Numbered from the stretch's first letter, positions 1 through 7,436 are shown. The stretch: 7,640 bases of DNA from Clostridia bacterium (GCA_900771185.1 CAAGND010000272.1:1-7640), one strand, 5' to 3'. Numbers and translations are program-made. Notes: generated from the letters alone by a model not told the origin.

Positions 1-1673
1 ATAACCGTGAGAGTGCGCAGACCGAGAAAATCTATCTTTAAAAGTCCCAGCTCCTCAAGCGTTGTCATCGGAAACTGCGTGACGATGGACTCATCATTTC
101 GCGCAAGCGGGACATATGTTTCAACCGGGTCTCTCGTTATCACGACGCCAGCCGCGTGGGTTGAAGCGTGGCGCGGCATACCCTCCACCTTTCTCGCCAT
201 ATCAACAAGACGGCGGACTGATTCGTCATTTTCATAAAGTGCTTTGAACTCAGAGGATTTGAATGCCTTTTCTATGGTTATACCGAGCTCTCTCGGTATG
301 AGCTTTGCAACCGTGTCCACCTCATTATAAGGCATTCCGAGAACTCTGCCGACATCGCGCACCGCCGCCCTTGCAGCCATTGTTCCGAAGGTGACTATCT
401 GAGCGACATGGTCTGAGCCGTATTTTTCTATAACGTAGTCAATAACCTCTCCTCGGCGCTCATAGCAAAAATCCACATCAAAATCGGGCATACTGACACG
501 TTCGGGATTCAGAAAGCGCTCAAAGAGAAGATTATATTTCATAGGGTCTATGCCCGTTATACCTATTGTGTAAGCGACAATACTGCCCGCTCCGGAACCG
601 CGTCCGGGTCCCACGGGGATGCCCCTGCTTTTGGCGTGGTTAATAAAATCATGGACGATGAGATAGTAATCGACATAGCCCATGCGGTTTATAACCGAGA
701 GCTCGTAGTCAAGCCTGTCCATATATTCTTTCGGCGGGTTTTCGCCGTAGCGGAAGACCATACCTTTTAGAGCCATTGAGCGAAGATGCTCATAGTGGTC
801 GACACCACCCGGCACCTCAAAATGCGGGAGCTTTGTTTTGCCGAACTCAAACTCGACATTACAGCGCTCGGCTATCTGAGCGCTCCGCCTGACGGCATCC
901 GCATTTTCGGGGAAAGTTTCGAGCATCTCCTCTTCACTTTTAAGATAGAACTCATCCGTCTGAAACTCCATGCCTGTATCCTCACCGAGGGTGTGGTTAG
1001 TCTGGATACAGATGAGAACCTGCTGCATCTCGGAATCTTCCTTGGAGATGTAGTGCGTATCATTCGTTGCGACAAGCGGTATACCGGTCTCCTTTGAAAG
1101 GCGCACAAGCATGGGGATTATCCGCTGCTCCTCCGGAAGTCCGTGGTTCTGAATTTCCAAGAAGAAGTTACCGTCGCCCATAACTGAATTATACCAAAGA
1201 GCTTTTTGCCTTGCTCCGTCATAATCACCGTGAAGCAAAAGCTTCGGAATTTCGCCGGCAAGGCACGCTGAAAGAGCAATAAGCCCCTCGTGATATTTCT
1301 CGAGAAGCTCATGATCGATTCTGGGCTTTGTGTAAAATCCTGTGACAAAGCCCTCAGAAACTAATTTTATAAGGTTTTTATATCCCGTATTATTTTCACA
1401 CAACAGCACAAGGTGAGCACGCTCCGAATCAAGCGCGTGAAGCTTGTCAAATCGAGTACGCGCCGCCATATAAACCTCGCATCCGATAATCGGCTTTATC
1501 CCGCGTTTTTTTGCTGCGCGGTAAAAATCGATAACACCGTACATCACACCGTGGTCTGTTATCGCAACGCTCGACTGACCGAGCCGCTGAACCTCGTCCA
1601 TGAGAGGCTCGATGCGGCACGCCCCGTCAAGCAAGCTGTATTCAGTATGAAGGTGAAGATGTGTGAATGACAT
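1..1673 (-). CDS. dnaE: DNA polymerase III subunit alpha (DnaE), N-terminal half, runs off the window
   Basis: This is the replicative DNA polymerase catalytic subunit. About 557 codons are visible and the frame is open to base 1, so the C-terminal half (rest of the fingers, helix-hairpin-helix, OB fold and tail) lies outside; full-length family members are about 1,150 residues. Residues 5-17 carry the PHP-domain signature HLHLHTEYSLLDG, followed by TDHG at about 39-42 and later GCEVY, ALSACLAGE and NDTHY motifs, so the PHP metal-site residues look retained. The polymerase palm has GPGRGSGAGS at 355-364 and PDFDVDF at 396-402. D399 and D401 match two catalytic aspartates of E. coli DnaE, and D548 in DFLGLRT near the edge matches the third. 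The ATG is preceded by GGAG about 7 bases upstream, inside the end of whiA, and only 2 bases separate the two genes, so translation is probably coupled. The frame was checked at several points and no frameshift was seen. Confidence 0.96.
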   Translation of the reverse strand, partial: MSFTHLHLHTEYSLLDGACRIEPLMDEVQRLGQSSVAITDHGVMYGVIDFYRAAKKRGIKPIIGCEVYMAARTRFDKLHALDSERAHLVLLCENNTGYKNLIKLVSEGFVTGFYTKPRIDHELLEKYHEGLIALSACLAGEIPKLLLHGDYDGARQKALWYNSVMGDGNFFLEIQNHGLPEEQRIIPMLVRLSKETGIPLVATNDTHYISKEDSEMQQVLICIQTNHTLGEDTGMEFQTDEFYLKSEEEMLETFPENADAVRRSAQIAERCNVEFEFGKTKLPHFEVPGGVDHYEHLRSMALKGMVFRYGENPPKEYMDRLDYELSVINRMGYVDYYLIVHDFINHAKSRGIPVGPGRGSGAGSIVAYTIGITGIDPMKYNLLFERFLNPERVSMPDFDVDFCYERRGEVIDYVIEKYGSDHVAQIVTFGTMAARAAVRDVGRVLGMPYNEVDTVAKLIPRELGITIEKAFKSSEFKALYENDESVRRLVDMARKVEGMPRHASTHAAGVVITRDPVETYVPLARNDESIVTQFPMTTLEELGLLKIDFLGLRTLTV

Positions 1674-1675
1674 TT

Positions 1676-2575
1676 TTATTCTCCGGCAATATTTTCGGCT
1701 ATCTCAACAAGCCTTTTTAATCTGTGGTTGACACCCGAACGGGTAAGCGGCGGCGAAACCATCTGCGCAAGCTCACTCAGGCTAACTTCAGGGTTGTCCA
1801 TACGCAGCACCGCAATCTCCCTGAGCGGCGCGGGCAGTGAATCAAGACCCATTCTCTTTTCTATCTTCTCTATCGCCTCGACCTGAGTTATCGCCGCTTC
1901 GACCGTTCTGTTCAGGTTCGCATTTTCAAAATTCACACGTCTGTTGACGTGATTTATCATATCCTTATGCATTTTTATACCCATAAGTTCAAGCGATGAA
2001 TTCATTGCCCCTATGGTGGTCAGAAAATCCTCTATCTTCTCACTGACCTTAAAATATATTATATGATTTGATTTTCTGCACACATATTTGGGTGAAAAAT
2101 CGAGTTCCTCAAATATCTGCATAAGATCCATGCAGAGCTTTTTGTGCGAGACGGTAAACTCCATATGATAGTTTTTCTCAGGGCTGCTCACCGTCCCACA
2201 TGAGAGGAAAACGCCCCTCAAAAATGCGGAGAAACAGCAGTCCTGCGCTATATTCGAGCGGTTAACTCTGAGAAAGATATCGCTTTCATCATGCCCGAAA
2301 AAATTCATTATTCTTGCCCTGTCCTGTTTTTTGGGAACTGTCACGAAATATTTTTTTGAATTTCCGGAGTTTATCTCCGGTTTCAGAGCGAACAGCTCAT
2401 TTATTATATCTGAATACTTCTGTGCCACAGCCTCATTCTCGGTCACAAGTGAGATATCCAAAAAGGAGAATGATCTGCCGAAAAGCAGCATTGCATAAGC
2501 CTGCGCATGAAGGCAGCAGGACGATATCGGATCAATTTGGGACAGCTCCTGTTTGACATCCGATGAAAACGACAA
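1676..2575 (-). CDS. whiA: DNA-binding protein WhiA
   Basis: WhiA is a conserved Gram-positive DNA-binding protein, known as a sporulation regulator in Streptomyces and as a cell-division/nucleoid-associated factor (YvcL) in Bacillus. The 299-residue protein starts MSFSSDVKQEL, as family members do. The N-terminal part resembles the degenerate LAGLIDADG homing-endonuclease fold: FLRGVFLSCGTVSSPEKNYH spans residues 118-137. The acidic catalytic residues of true endonucleases are not expected in this family. The C-terminal helix-turn-helix domain covers about residues 220-295 and ends in SGVNHRLKRLVEIAENI (280-296). Length is slightly below the usual 305-320. The start is TTG, not ATG: it is the codon that gives the family N-terminus and sits 7 bases after a perfect AGGAGG. 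It follows rapZ by 11 bases and precedes dnaE by 2, so all three are probably one message. The usual upstream neighbour yvcK is absent. Confidence 0.95.
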   Translation of the reverse strand: MSFSSDVKQELSQIDPISSCCLHAQAYAMLLFGRSFSFLDISLVTENEAVAQKYSDIINELFALKPEINSGNSKKYFVTVPKKQDRARIMNFFGHDESDIFLRVNRSNIAQDCCFSAFLRGVFLSCGTVSSPEKNYHMEFTVSHKKLCMDLMQIFEELDFSPKYVCRKSNHIIYFKVSEKIEDFLTTIGAMNSSLELMGIKMHKDMINHVNRRVNFENANLNRTVEAAITQVEAIEKIEKRMGLDSLPAPLREIAVLRMDNPEVSLSELAQMVSPPLTRSGVNHRLKRLVEIAENIAGE

Positions 2576-2582
2576 AACTATT

Positions 2583-2588
2583 CCTCCT
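2583..2588 (-). promoter_or_regulatory. Ribosome binding site that fixes the TTG start of whiA
   Basis: On the minus strand the sequence is AGGAGG, 7 bases before TTG at 2575-2573. It overlaps the rapZ stop codon (TAG, 2589-2587), so the same bases end rapZ and recruit ribosomes for whiA. This arrangement favours termination-reinitiation coupling. It supports TTG as the real start because no ATG or GTG gives the conserved MSFSSDVK N-terminus. Confidence 0.85.
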
Positions 2589-3444
2589 ATTTTTTCATAT
2601 CTCTGTGATGTACTGTTGCTATGCAGCCGAGCTTATCAAGGTGCTCTTTCAGAAGCTGTGCAAAGACCACGGAACGGTGTCTGCCGCCGGTGCACCCGAC
2701 CGATATGACAAGCTGACTTTTTCCCTCCTTATTATAAAGAGGGATAAGATAATCCATAAGATCGCAGAGCTTGGCCGCAAGCCCCTGCGCTTCCTCCCAC
2801 TTGAGAACATAGTCCTTGACCGGCGCTTCAAGCCCGGTGTGTTCTTTGAGCTCCGAAACATAGAACGGATTCGGCAGGCAGCGCACATCAAAAAGCAGAT
2901 CGGAATCGTTCGGTATCCCGTATTTGAAACCAAATGATATACAATGAACCTTGAGCGCGTTTCTCGGATTCTCCATAAACATTTCGCAGACACGGTTTTT
3001 GCACTCCGTCGGCGTCATATATGAGCTGTCTATTATGTAATCCGCAATGCTTTTCGCAGGTTCAAGAATCTCACGTTCAGCCGCAAGCGCCTCCGTTATC
3101 GAACCGTTATATTTTTCAAGCAACGGATGTTTTCTCCTCGTCTCCTTATAGCGTCTGATAAGCACATCGTCTGAGGCATCGACAAACAGAATCTTCGGAC
3201 TGCAATTCATCTCCCGAAGTTCGACTAATGCATTAAAAAGATCTCCGAAAGAGCCGCCCACTCGTATATCCGTGACTATCGCCACCTTGTCTCTGCGCTC
3301 CCGTGAGTTCAAAAGAAGCTGGGCAAACGTAGGCATAAGCTTCGGCGGCATATTATCAACGCAAAAATAACCGATATCCTCAAGTGCATCGACAACGCGT
3401 GATTTTCCGGCACCCGAAAGTCCTGTGATTATCATCAGATCCAT
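2587..3444 (-). CDS. rapZ: RapZ/YvcJ-family nucleotide-binding protein (RNase adapter protein RapZ)
   Basis: This is a P-loop protein of the RapZ (YvcJ) family. In E. coli RapZ senses glucosamine-6-phosphate and delivers the sRNA GlmZ to RNase E. Gram-positive homologues hydrolyse nucleotides and their cellular partner is not settled, so the E. coli mechanism should not be assumed. At 285 residues the length is typical. The Walker A motif GLSGAGKS is at 8-15, followed by the family segment YFCVDNMPP (26-34). VDASDDVLIRRYKETRRKHPL at 88-108 has the family's Walker B region. The C-terminal domain, which binds the sugar phosphate and RNA in E. coli, contains FDVRCLPNPF (185-194) and SVGCTGGRHRSV (248-259). 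The start ATG has a purine-rich GAGGGGGAAG just upstream. It lies 27 bases after murB and 11 before whiA. The rapZ-whiA pairing is classical, but yvcK is missing between them. Confidence 0.95.
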   Translation of the reverse strand: MDLMIITGLSGAGKSRVVDALEDIGYFCVDNMPPKLMPTFAQLLLNSRERRDKVAIVTDIRVGGSFGDLFNALVELREMNCSPKILFVDASDDVLIRRYKETRRKHPLLEKYNGSITEALAAEREILEPAKSIADYIIDSSYMTPTECKNRVCEMFMENPRNALKVHCISFGFKYGIPNDSDLLFDVRCLPNPFYVSELKEHTGLEAPVKDYVLKWEEAQGLAAKLCDLMDYLIPLYNKEGKSQLVISVGCTGGRHRSVVFAQLLKEHLDKLGCIATVHHRDMKK

Positions 3445-3471
3445 TTTCTTCCCCCTCTAAAGGCTATGAAC

Positions 3472-4377
3472 TCAGCCGATAAATCTTATCTCAGGCTCAA
3501 GTCGCACTCCCGTTTCTTTTTCAACGGTCTGAGCAACAAGCTCAACCAGTCTCAAAACATCGTCCGCTGTAGCTCCACCCCTGTTGATGACAAAACCCGC
3601 ATGTTTTTCGCTCACCTGCGCTCCTCCGATTGAGGTGCCTTTAAGTCCGCACTGCTCAATCAGCGCGCCCGCAAAATATCCCTGCGGACGTTTGAAAGTG
3701 CTGCCCGCACTCGGAAACTCCAACGGCTGCTTTTCCTTTCGACGCGCGAGGAACCCGTACATCTTCTCTTTTATCTGCTCTTTTTCTCCTTTTTCAAGGC
3801 GAACAGCGGCACTTGTAACAATAAAACCGTTATCCTCATAAGCACTGTGCCTATAAGACAAATCAAGTTCTTCCCCTGCAAGAACACCGCACATGCCCCG
3901 CATATCCACATGGCTGCATGAAACGAGCACATCTTTCATCTCTCCGCCATAGGCTCCGGCGTTCATAAATGCCGCACCGCCGACAGTCCCGGGAATCCCG
4001 AACGCAAACTCCAACCCCGAAAGCGAGTTTTCAAGCGCGAAATTGCACAGCTGCATAAGGCTCATACCACTCCCCGCTTTTATAGTCAGAGAATCGGTCA
4101 GTTCAACGCTGTTCAGACCGCCCGTAAAAATCACCGCGCCTCTGATACCGCTGTCAGAAACAAGTATATTGCTGCCCTTGCCGAGAACAAAAACAGGTGT
4201 CCCATTTTCAGCACAGAAAGAGGCTATTCCGGACACCTGTTTTTCATTCTTTGGCATGAGAAACAAGTCGGCCGGGCCGCCTATTTTAAAGCTTGTGTAG
4301 TTTTTCATCGGAACATCTCTCTGTGCAGGACAGCCGAGAGAAACGGCGAAATTCTGAATAGTATCAATCGTTTTCAT
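3472..4377 (-). CDS. murB: UDP-N-acetylmuramate dehydrogenase (UDP-N-acetylenolpyruvoylglucosamine reductase) MurB
   Basis: MurB is a cytoplasmic FAD enzyme that uses NADPH to reduce UDP-GlcNAc-enolpyruvate to UDP-MurNAc, the second committed step of peptidoglycan synthesis. The 301-residue protein has the FAD-binding PCMH-type fold: NYTSFKIGGPAD (26-37), GKGSNILVSD (66-75), FGIPGTVGGA (126-135) and NAGAYGG (139-145). The catalytic set is visible: R176 in SYRHSAY, S226 in SAGSTFKRP (proton donor to the enol intermediate) and E296 in EPEIRFIG. Length and the SYRHSAY segment lacking the long E. coli-type insertion fit the type II MurB of Gram-positives. The ATG is preceded by GGAG with 6 bases spacing. 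The gene follows a 126-base gap, the largest inside the operon, and precedes rapZ by 27 bases. Location between hprK/ROK and rapZ is a common clostridial arrangement. Confidence 0.97.
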   Translation of the reverse strand: MKTIDTIQNFAVSLGCPAQRDVPMKNYTSFKIGGPADLFLMPKNEKQVSGIASFCAENGTPVFVLGKGSNILVSDSGIRGAVIFTGGLNSVELTDSLTIKAGSGMSLMQLCNFALENSLSGLEFAFGIPGTVGGAAFMNAGAYGGEMKDVLVSCSHVDMRGMCGVLAGEELDLSYRHSAYEDNGFIVTSAAVRLEKGEKEQIKEKMYGFLARRKEKQPLEFPSAGSTFKRPQGYFAGALIEQCGLKGTSIGGAQVSEKHAGFVINRGGATADDVLRLVELVAQTVEKETGVRLEPEIRFIG

Positions 4378-4397
4378 TATCGCTCCGTAAACATGAG

Positions 4398-4413
4398 GGC
4401 GGCAATAACCGCC
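4398..4413 (-). repeat. Small hairpin in the murB leader
   Basis: GGCGG and CCGCC form a perfect 5-bp GC-rich stem around a 6-base loop, ending about 20 bases before the murB ATG and about 12 before its GGAG ribosome site. It could modulate translation initiation of murB or be chance; it has no T run after it, so it is not a terminator by itself. Confidence 0.35.
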
Positions 4414-4441
4414 TGAAATAAAAGTATATTTTATCCAACAA

Positions 4442-4478
4442 GCACCCGATAGCTCGAAAACCTTTGCATTTCGGGTGC
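4442..4478 (-). repeat. Inverted repeat in the ROK kinase-murB gap, possible weak terminator or attenuator
   Basis: GCACCCGA (4442-4449) and TCGGGTGC (4471-4478) are perfect 8-base complements separated by 21 bases. It starts 25 bases after the ROK kinase stop codon, the position expected of a 3' hairpin. On the minus strand the sequence after the stem begins TTGTTGG and then turns AT-rich rather than giving a clean T run, so a full intrinsic terminator is doubtful. Just downstream is TATACT (4428-4423), which resembles a -10 box, but I find no convincing -35 at 16-18 bases. The gap may therefore partly separate hprK-ROK expression from murB onward, but this is inference. Confidence 0.4.
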
Positions 4479-4503
4479 CTGATCTTTTCGGTGTGTACTG
4501 AGA

Positions 4504-5451
4504 TTATCTGTCAAGCAGTGCCGCTCCGATAATTCCCGCATCATTGCCAAGCTGCGCGGAGAGTATCTCGGTCTGGCGATCAGCATGGATACTATAACGT
4601 TCACGGGCGACATATTTGCGAAGCGGCACAAGCAGATTTTCTTTCTCATGCCCGATTCCGCCGCCTATGCAGATTATCTCCGGCTGAAGTGCGTTGACAA
4701 TATTTATTATACCGACTGCGAGATAGAAAATATACTTATCAACAACTTTTTTTGCCGTTGGATCACCGGCACGCATGGCATCAAAGGATGTTCTGCCGCT
4801 GACTCTGTTTATATCTCCGCCGGCAAGTTCCCACATCTTTGAATCCATGTCATGGAGCATAGCGTCCTTGGTCTGCTGAATGAGCGCAGTTGCCGAGGCA
4901 TACCTCTCCCAGCAACCCCTACGTCCGCATGTGCAGCGCTCTCCGTCGGCAACAATGACCATATGACCCATTTCTCCTGCGCCGTCATTGACACCGGTCA
5001 CTATTTTGCCGTCAAGGACTATACCGCTGCCGACACCTGTTCCGAGCGTTATAGCGACAAAGCTCGACACTCCCCTGCCGACACCCGCAACTGCCTCGCC
5101 GAGCGCGGCGCAGTTTGCATCGTTGTCAAGGTAGACTGTCTTTTTCAATCTTGCTTCAAGAATCTGCTTGGCAGGAACCTTGTCAAAATCAAGATTGTTG
5201 GCATATTCAATATAACCTGTTGTCTTGTTGACTGAGCCTGGTGTGCCGATTCCGATGGAAACGACATCCTTCATGCCTATTCCCGCATCCGCAGCCGCAA
5301 GTTCAACTGCCTTTGCAACATCGGCAAGAATTAATTCAGCCTCACGCGGGCAATTGGTCTTCAGCTTGCCCCTGCCGATTATCTCAAGCTTATCGTCTAT
5401 TACCCCGGCTGAAATATTTGTGCCTCCGAGGTCAACTCCTATTCTGTACAT
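4504..5451 (-). CDS. ROK-family sugar kinase, probably glucokinase
   Basis: ROK-family kinases phosphorylate a sugar with ATP; this one most resembles the Gram-positive glucokinase group, which makes glucose-6-phosphate in the cytoplasm. At 315 residues it matches that group. The N-terminal phosphate-binding motif is GVDLGGTNISAG (5-16). YLDNDANCAALGE (107-119) contains the catalytic base D111. LGTGVGSGIV (136-145) is the second phosphate motif. The ROK zinc site is complete: H163 in GEMGHM and C173, C175 and C180 in CTCGRRGCWE, with E182 a likely sugar ligand. IICIGGGIG (259-267) is the adenosine motif. No DNA-binding helix-turn-helix precedes the kinase, so this is an enzyme and not an NagC/XylR-type repressor. 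The ATG follows GGAGG with 9 bases spacing, 36 bases after hprK. Fructose, mannose or N-acetylamino-sugar specificity cannot be excluded from motifs alone. Confidence 0.92.
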   Translation of the reverse strand: MYRIGVDLGGTNISAGVIDDKLEIIGRGKLKTNCPREAELILADVAKAVELAAADAGIGMKDVVSIGIGTPGSVNKTTGYIEYANNLDFDKVPAKQILEARLKKTVYLDNDANCAALGEAVAGVGRGVSSFVAITLGTGVGSGIVLDGKIVTGVNDGAGEMGHMVIVADGERCTCGRRGCWERYASATALIQQTKDAMLHDMDSKMWELAGGDINRVSGRTSFDAMRAGDPTAKKVVDKYIFYLAVGIINIVNALQPEIICIGGGIGHEKENLLVPLRKYVARERYSIHADRQTEILSAQLGNDAGIIGAALLDR

Positions 5452-5487
5452 CTTAATATACCTCCAAATTTGTTCAAGACTAAGATT

Positions 5488-6453
5488 TTAAAAGTTATGC
5501 CAAACTTCAAGTTCTTTTTTCTCCGGAATGATATCCTCAGTCATCCCGAGCGAGTGCAGCAGCTCACGTGCGGCATTATATCCCATCTTCTTCTGCCTGT
5601 TGTTCATAGCGGCCGCCTCAATAATGATTGAGAGATTTCGCCCCGGTTTGACGGGGACGGTGGTTATCGGAACCTTTATACCGAGAATTTCGGTATACTC
5701 ATTGTCAAGTCCGAGTCTGTCATAGACCTTGTCGCTGTCCCACGGCTCAAGCTGGACAACCATGTCTATCTTCTCGGTCATCTTGACAGCACCCATACCG
5801 AAAATTCTGCGGGCATTGATAACTCCGACACCGCGCAGCTCTATAAAGTGGCGTATATTATCCGGGGCGGAACCGACAAGAGTTCTCGATGAGACCCTTC
5901 TTATCTCCACTGCGTCGTCCGCGATAAGGCGGTGTCCGCGCTTTATAAGCTCCAACGCGGTCTCGCTTTTACCCACTCCGCTGTCTCCGAGTATTAGCAC
6001 TCCTTCACCGCTGACCTCGACCAGCACACCGTGGCGGGTAATTCTCTGCGCAAGTTCAACACTCAGATAAGATATGAGCGTTGACATACAGCTTGATGTT
6101 GAATCAGGTGTTGTCAGAATCGGCACATTATACTGCTGTGCAAATTCAAGCATTTTCGGCGGGCACTCGAGCGAACGCGTGATGATGACCGCAACAGGTT
6201 TTGAGGACATCAGCCGTTCAAGACTGCGTGCACCCTCCTCTTCACCGAGACTTTTAAGATACTCCATTTCAGTAAGCCCGATAAACTGGACGCGTTCGGG
6301 GTCAAAATATCCACTATAACCCGCAAACATCAGACCCGGACGATTAACATCCTGTGAGGTGACATAAATATCCTCGACCGCTTTGGGCGTATAGAGAATA
6401 TCGAGCGAATTGTCGCTGATAACTTTTTCAAGCGAGACAGAATATTTGCTCAT
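5488..6453 (-). CDS. hprK: HPr(Ser) kinase/phosphorylase HprK
   Basis: HPrK/P is the bifunctional sensor of carbon catabolite repression in Firmicutes. It phosphorylates HPr on Ser46 when fructose-1,6-bisphosphate and ATP are high and removes the phosphate by phosphorolysis when inorganic phosphate is high. P-Ser-HPr then acts with CcpA. The 321 residues are typical. The N-terminal domain (about 1-130) precedes HGVLVEVSGEGVLI, with H141 at the catalytic histidine position. The Walker A motif GDSGVGKS is at 156-163 and RLIADDAVEI at 175-184 holds the paired aspartates. The family signature IELRGVGVINARRIFG spans 204-219, and VPVKPGRN (266-273) is the K-loop used in phosphorolysis. All key residues are present, so both activities are expected. 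The ATG has AGGAG about 7 bases upstream. Neither HPr nor CcpA is encoded in the window. The gene sits between the deacetylase (53-base gap) and the ROK kinase (36-base gap). Confidence 0.97.
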   Translation of the reverse strand: MSKYSVSLEKVISDNSLDILYTPKAVEDIYVTSQDVNRPGLMFAGYSGYFDPERVQFIGLTEMEYLKSLGEEEGARSLERLMSSKPVAVIITRSLECPPKMLEFAQQYNVPILTTPDSTSSCMSTLISYLSVELAQRITRHGVLVEVSGEGVLILGDSGVGKSETALELIKRGHRLIADDAVEIRRVSSRTLVGSAPDNIRHFIELRGVGVINARRIFGMGAVKMTEKIDMVVQLEPWDSDKVYDRLGLDNEYTEILGIKVPITTVPVKPGRNLSIIIEAAAMNNRQKKMGYNAARELLHSLGMTEDIIPEKKELEVWHNF

Positions 6454-6506
6454 ACTTTTTCTCCTGTGTATTTAGTATCTGCTGATTAAATACGAAAACT
6501 CGCTTC

Positions 6507-7394
6507 TTATCCCTTGAGTTTTCCGCCCTTCATGCGGATAAGGTCTCTGTAGCTGATAAGCTCTACGCCGTGGTCCTTGAGATACTCATGAGTGTAGGGA
6601 TCCTTCATAAGCTGATACTCCCAGACTCTGTCGCGCCATCTTGCTGTGATGCCCTTTATCTCATCACATTCAACTGCGGGATGGACAAAAGTCTCCGTTA
6701 CGCCGTCCTCGGGGATATCGGTCCAAATTTTGAGTATCTTCTCGCGGTATGTTTCGTAATCGACTCTCAGTTCATCGTTCCAGTCCGGGAAAAGAAGATA
6801 ATCCGGGATAACAACATTGTATTTCTTACCCCAATGCTTTGAAAGAAGAGTAACCGCCGCATAGAGAAAATACGGTGTTCCGTTGGGACAGATGCGCTTG
6901 TCGTGCTTGGTATACAGACGGTAAGCATAGCCGTATTCACCGCAGACACGCAGAGCAAGCTTTGAAAGTCCGAGACGACCTGTGTAGTGTCCGTAAAGTG
7001 AACCCATGTGGTTATCCGTGTGAGAGGGCTTCATACCCATGCTGTGCGCAAGGTCGATCTGTGCTCGAATCTCAGCCTCGAGATCCTCATAAGAAGCGTT
7101 CTTTTCAACCTGTTTGCTCTCACGCCACATATATCCGTCCTCGTCAACGAGCGTCTTGCCATCCGTCAGCGGTTTCCAACGGTAATCGCGCCACTCGCTG
7201 GTCATCGTCAGGTGAACGCCTATGGCATATTCGGGGTGATCAATAGAAAACTTCACCGCTTCTTCTGCACAGGGGCAGGGCATCATAATGGTGGAGGACT
7301 TGAGCCAGCCGCCCTCAAACAACTCTGCAACAGCCTTGTTTGCCGCGTGGCACATTCCATAATCGTCTGCGTTAACAATTAGATATTTAGCCAT
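6507..7394 (-). CDS. YdjC/ChbG-family carbohydrate deacetylase
   Basis: The YdjC/ChbG/HpnK family contains metal-dependent deacetylases acting on N-acetylated sugars; E. coli ChbG removes an acetyl group from chitooligosaccharides. The 295-residue protein carries the expected active site: NADDYG (8-13) with D10 as probable catalytic base and D11 as metal ligand, H61 in GVHLTM, H125 and H129 in SHTDNHMG, and H238-P239 in FVHPAVE. The metal ligand set therefore looks complete. There is no signal peptide or membrane segment, so it should act in the cytoplasm. The ATG is fixed by the conserved KYLIVNADDYG opening, though the upstream ribosome site is weak (a GGA about 10 bases before). It is the first gene after a promoter and is followed by hprK after 53 bases. 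The substrate is not known; an amino-sugar oligomer or disaccharide is the likeliest guess. Confidence 0.9.
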   Translation of the reverse strand: MAKYLIVNADDYGMCHAANKAVAELFEGGWLKSSTIMMPCPCAEEAVKFSIDHPEYAIGVHLTMTSEWRDYRWKPLTDGKTLVDEDGYMWRESKQVEKNASYEDLEAEIRAQIDLAHSMGMKPSHTDNHMGSLYGHYTGRLGLSKLALRVCGEYGYAYRLYTKHDKRICPNGTPYFLYAAVTLLSKHWGKKYNVVIPDYLLFPDWNDELRVDYETYREKILKIWTDIPEDGVTETFVHPAVECDEIKGITARWRDRVWEYQLMKDPYTHEYLKDHGVELISYRDLIRMKGGKLKG

Positions 7395-7436
7395 GTTATC
7401 AAATCCATTTCATAAGTAATTAATAACTATCAATTT

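Noticed and set aside
2563..2937. 124-codon plus-strand open frame with a hydrophobic start, resembling a small secreted protein
   Set aside because: It lies antisense to rapZ, whose P-loop and C-terminal motifs are intact, and has no ribosome site or recognisable family; it is a shadow of rapZ codon usage.
4378..4394. Five-codon upstream open frame (ATG at 4394) whose stop overlaps the murB start
   Set aside because: There is no ribosome site before it and such short frames arise by chance.
4852..5235. 127-codon plus-strand open frame rich in cysteine
   Set aside because: The cysteines arise from the antisense of the ROK kinase zinc and glycine motifs; the kinase frame is complete.
6454..6506. 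Possible promoter in the gap before hprK (TACTAA as a -10 box)
   Set aside because: The -10 is only a partial match and no -35 stands at 16-18 bases; the gap is short and consistent with one message.
6875..7382. Two overlapping plus-strand open frames of 123-124 codons opposite the deacetylase
   Set aside because: Both are antisense to a complete active-site-bearing deacetylase and share no motif with a known family.
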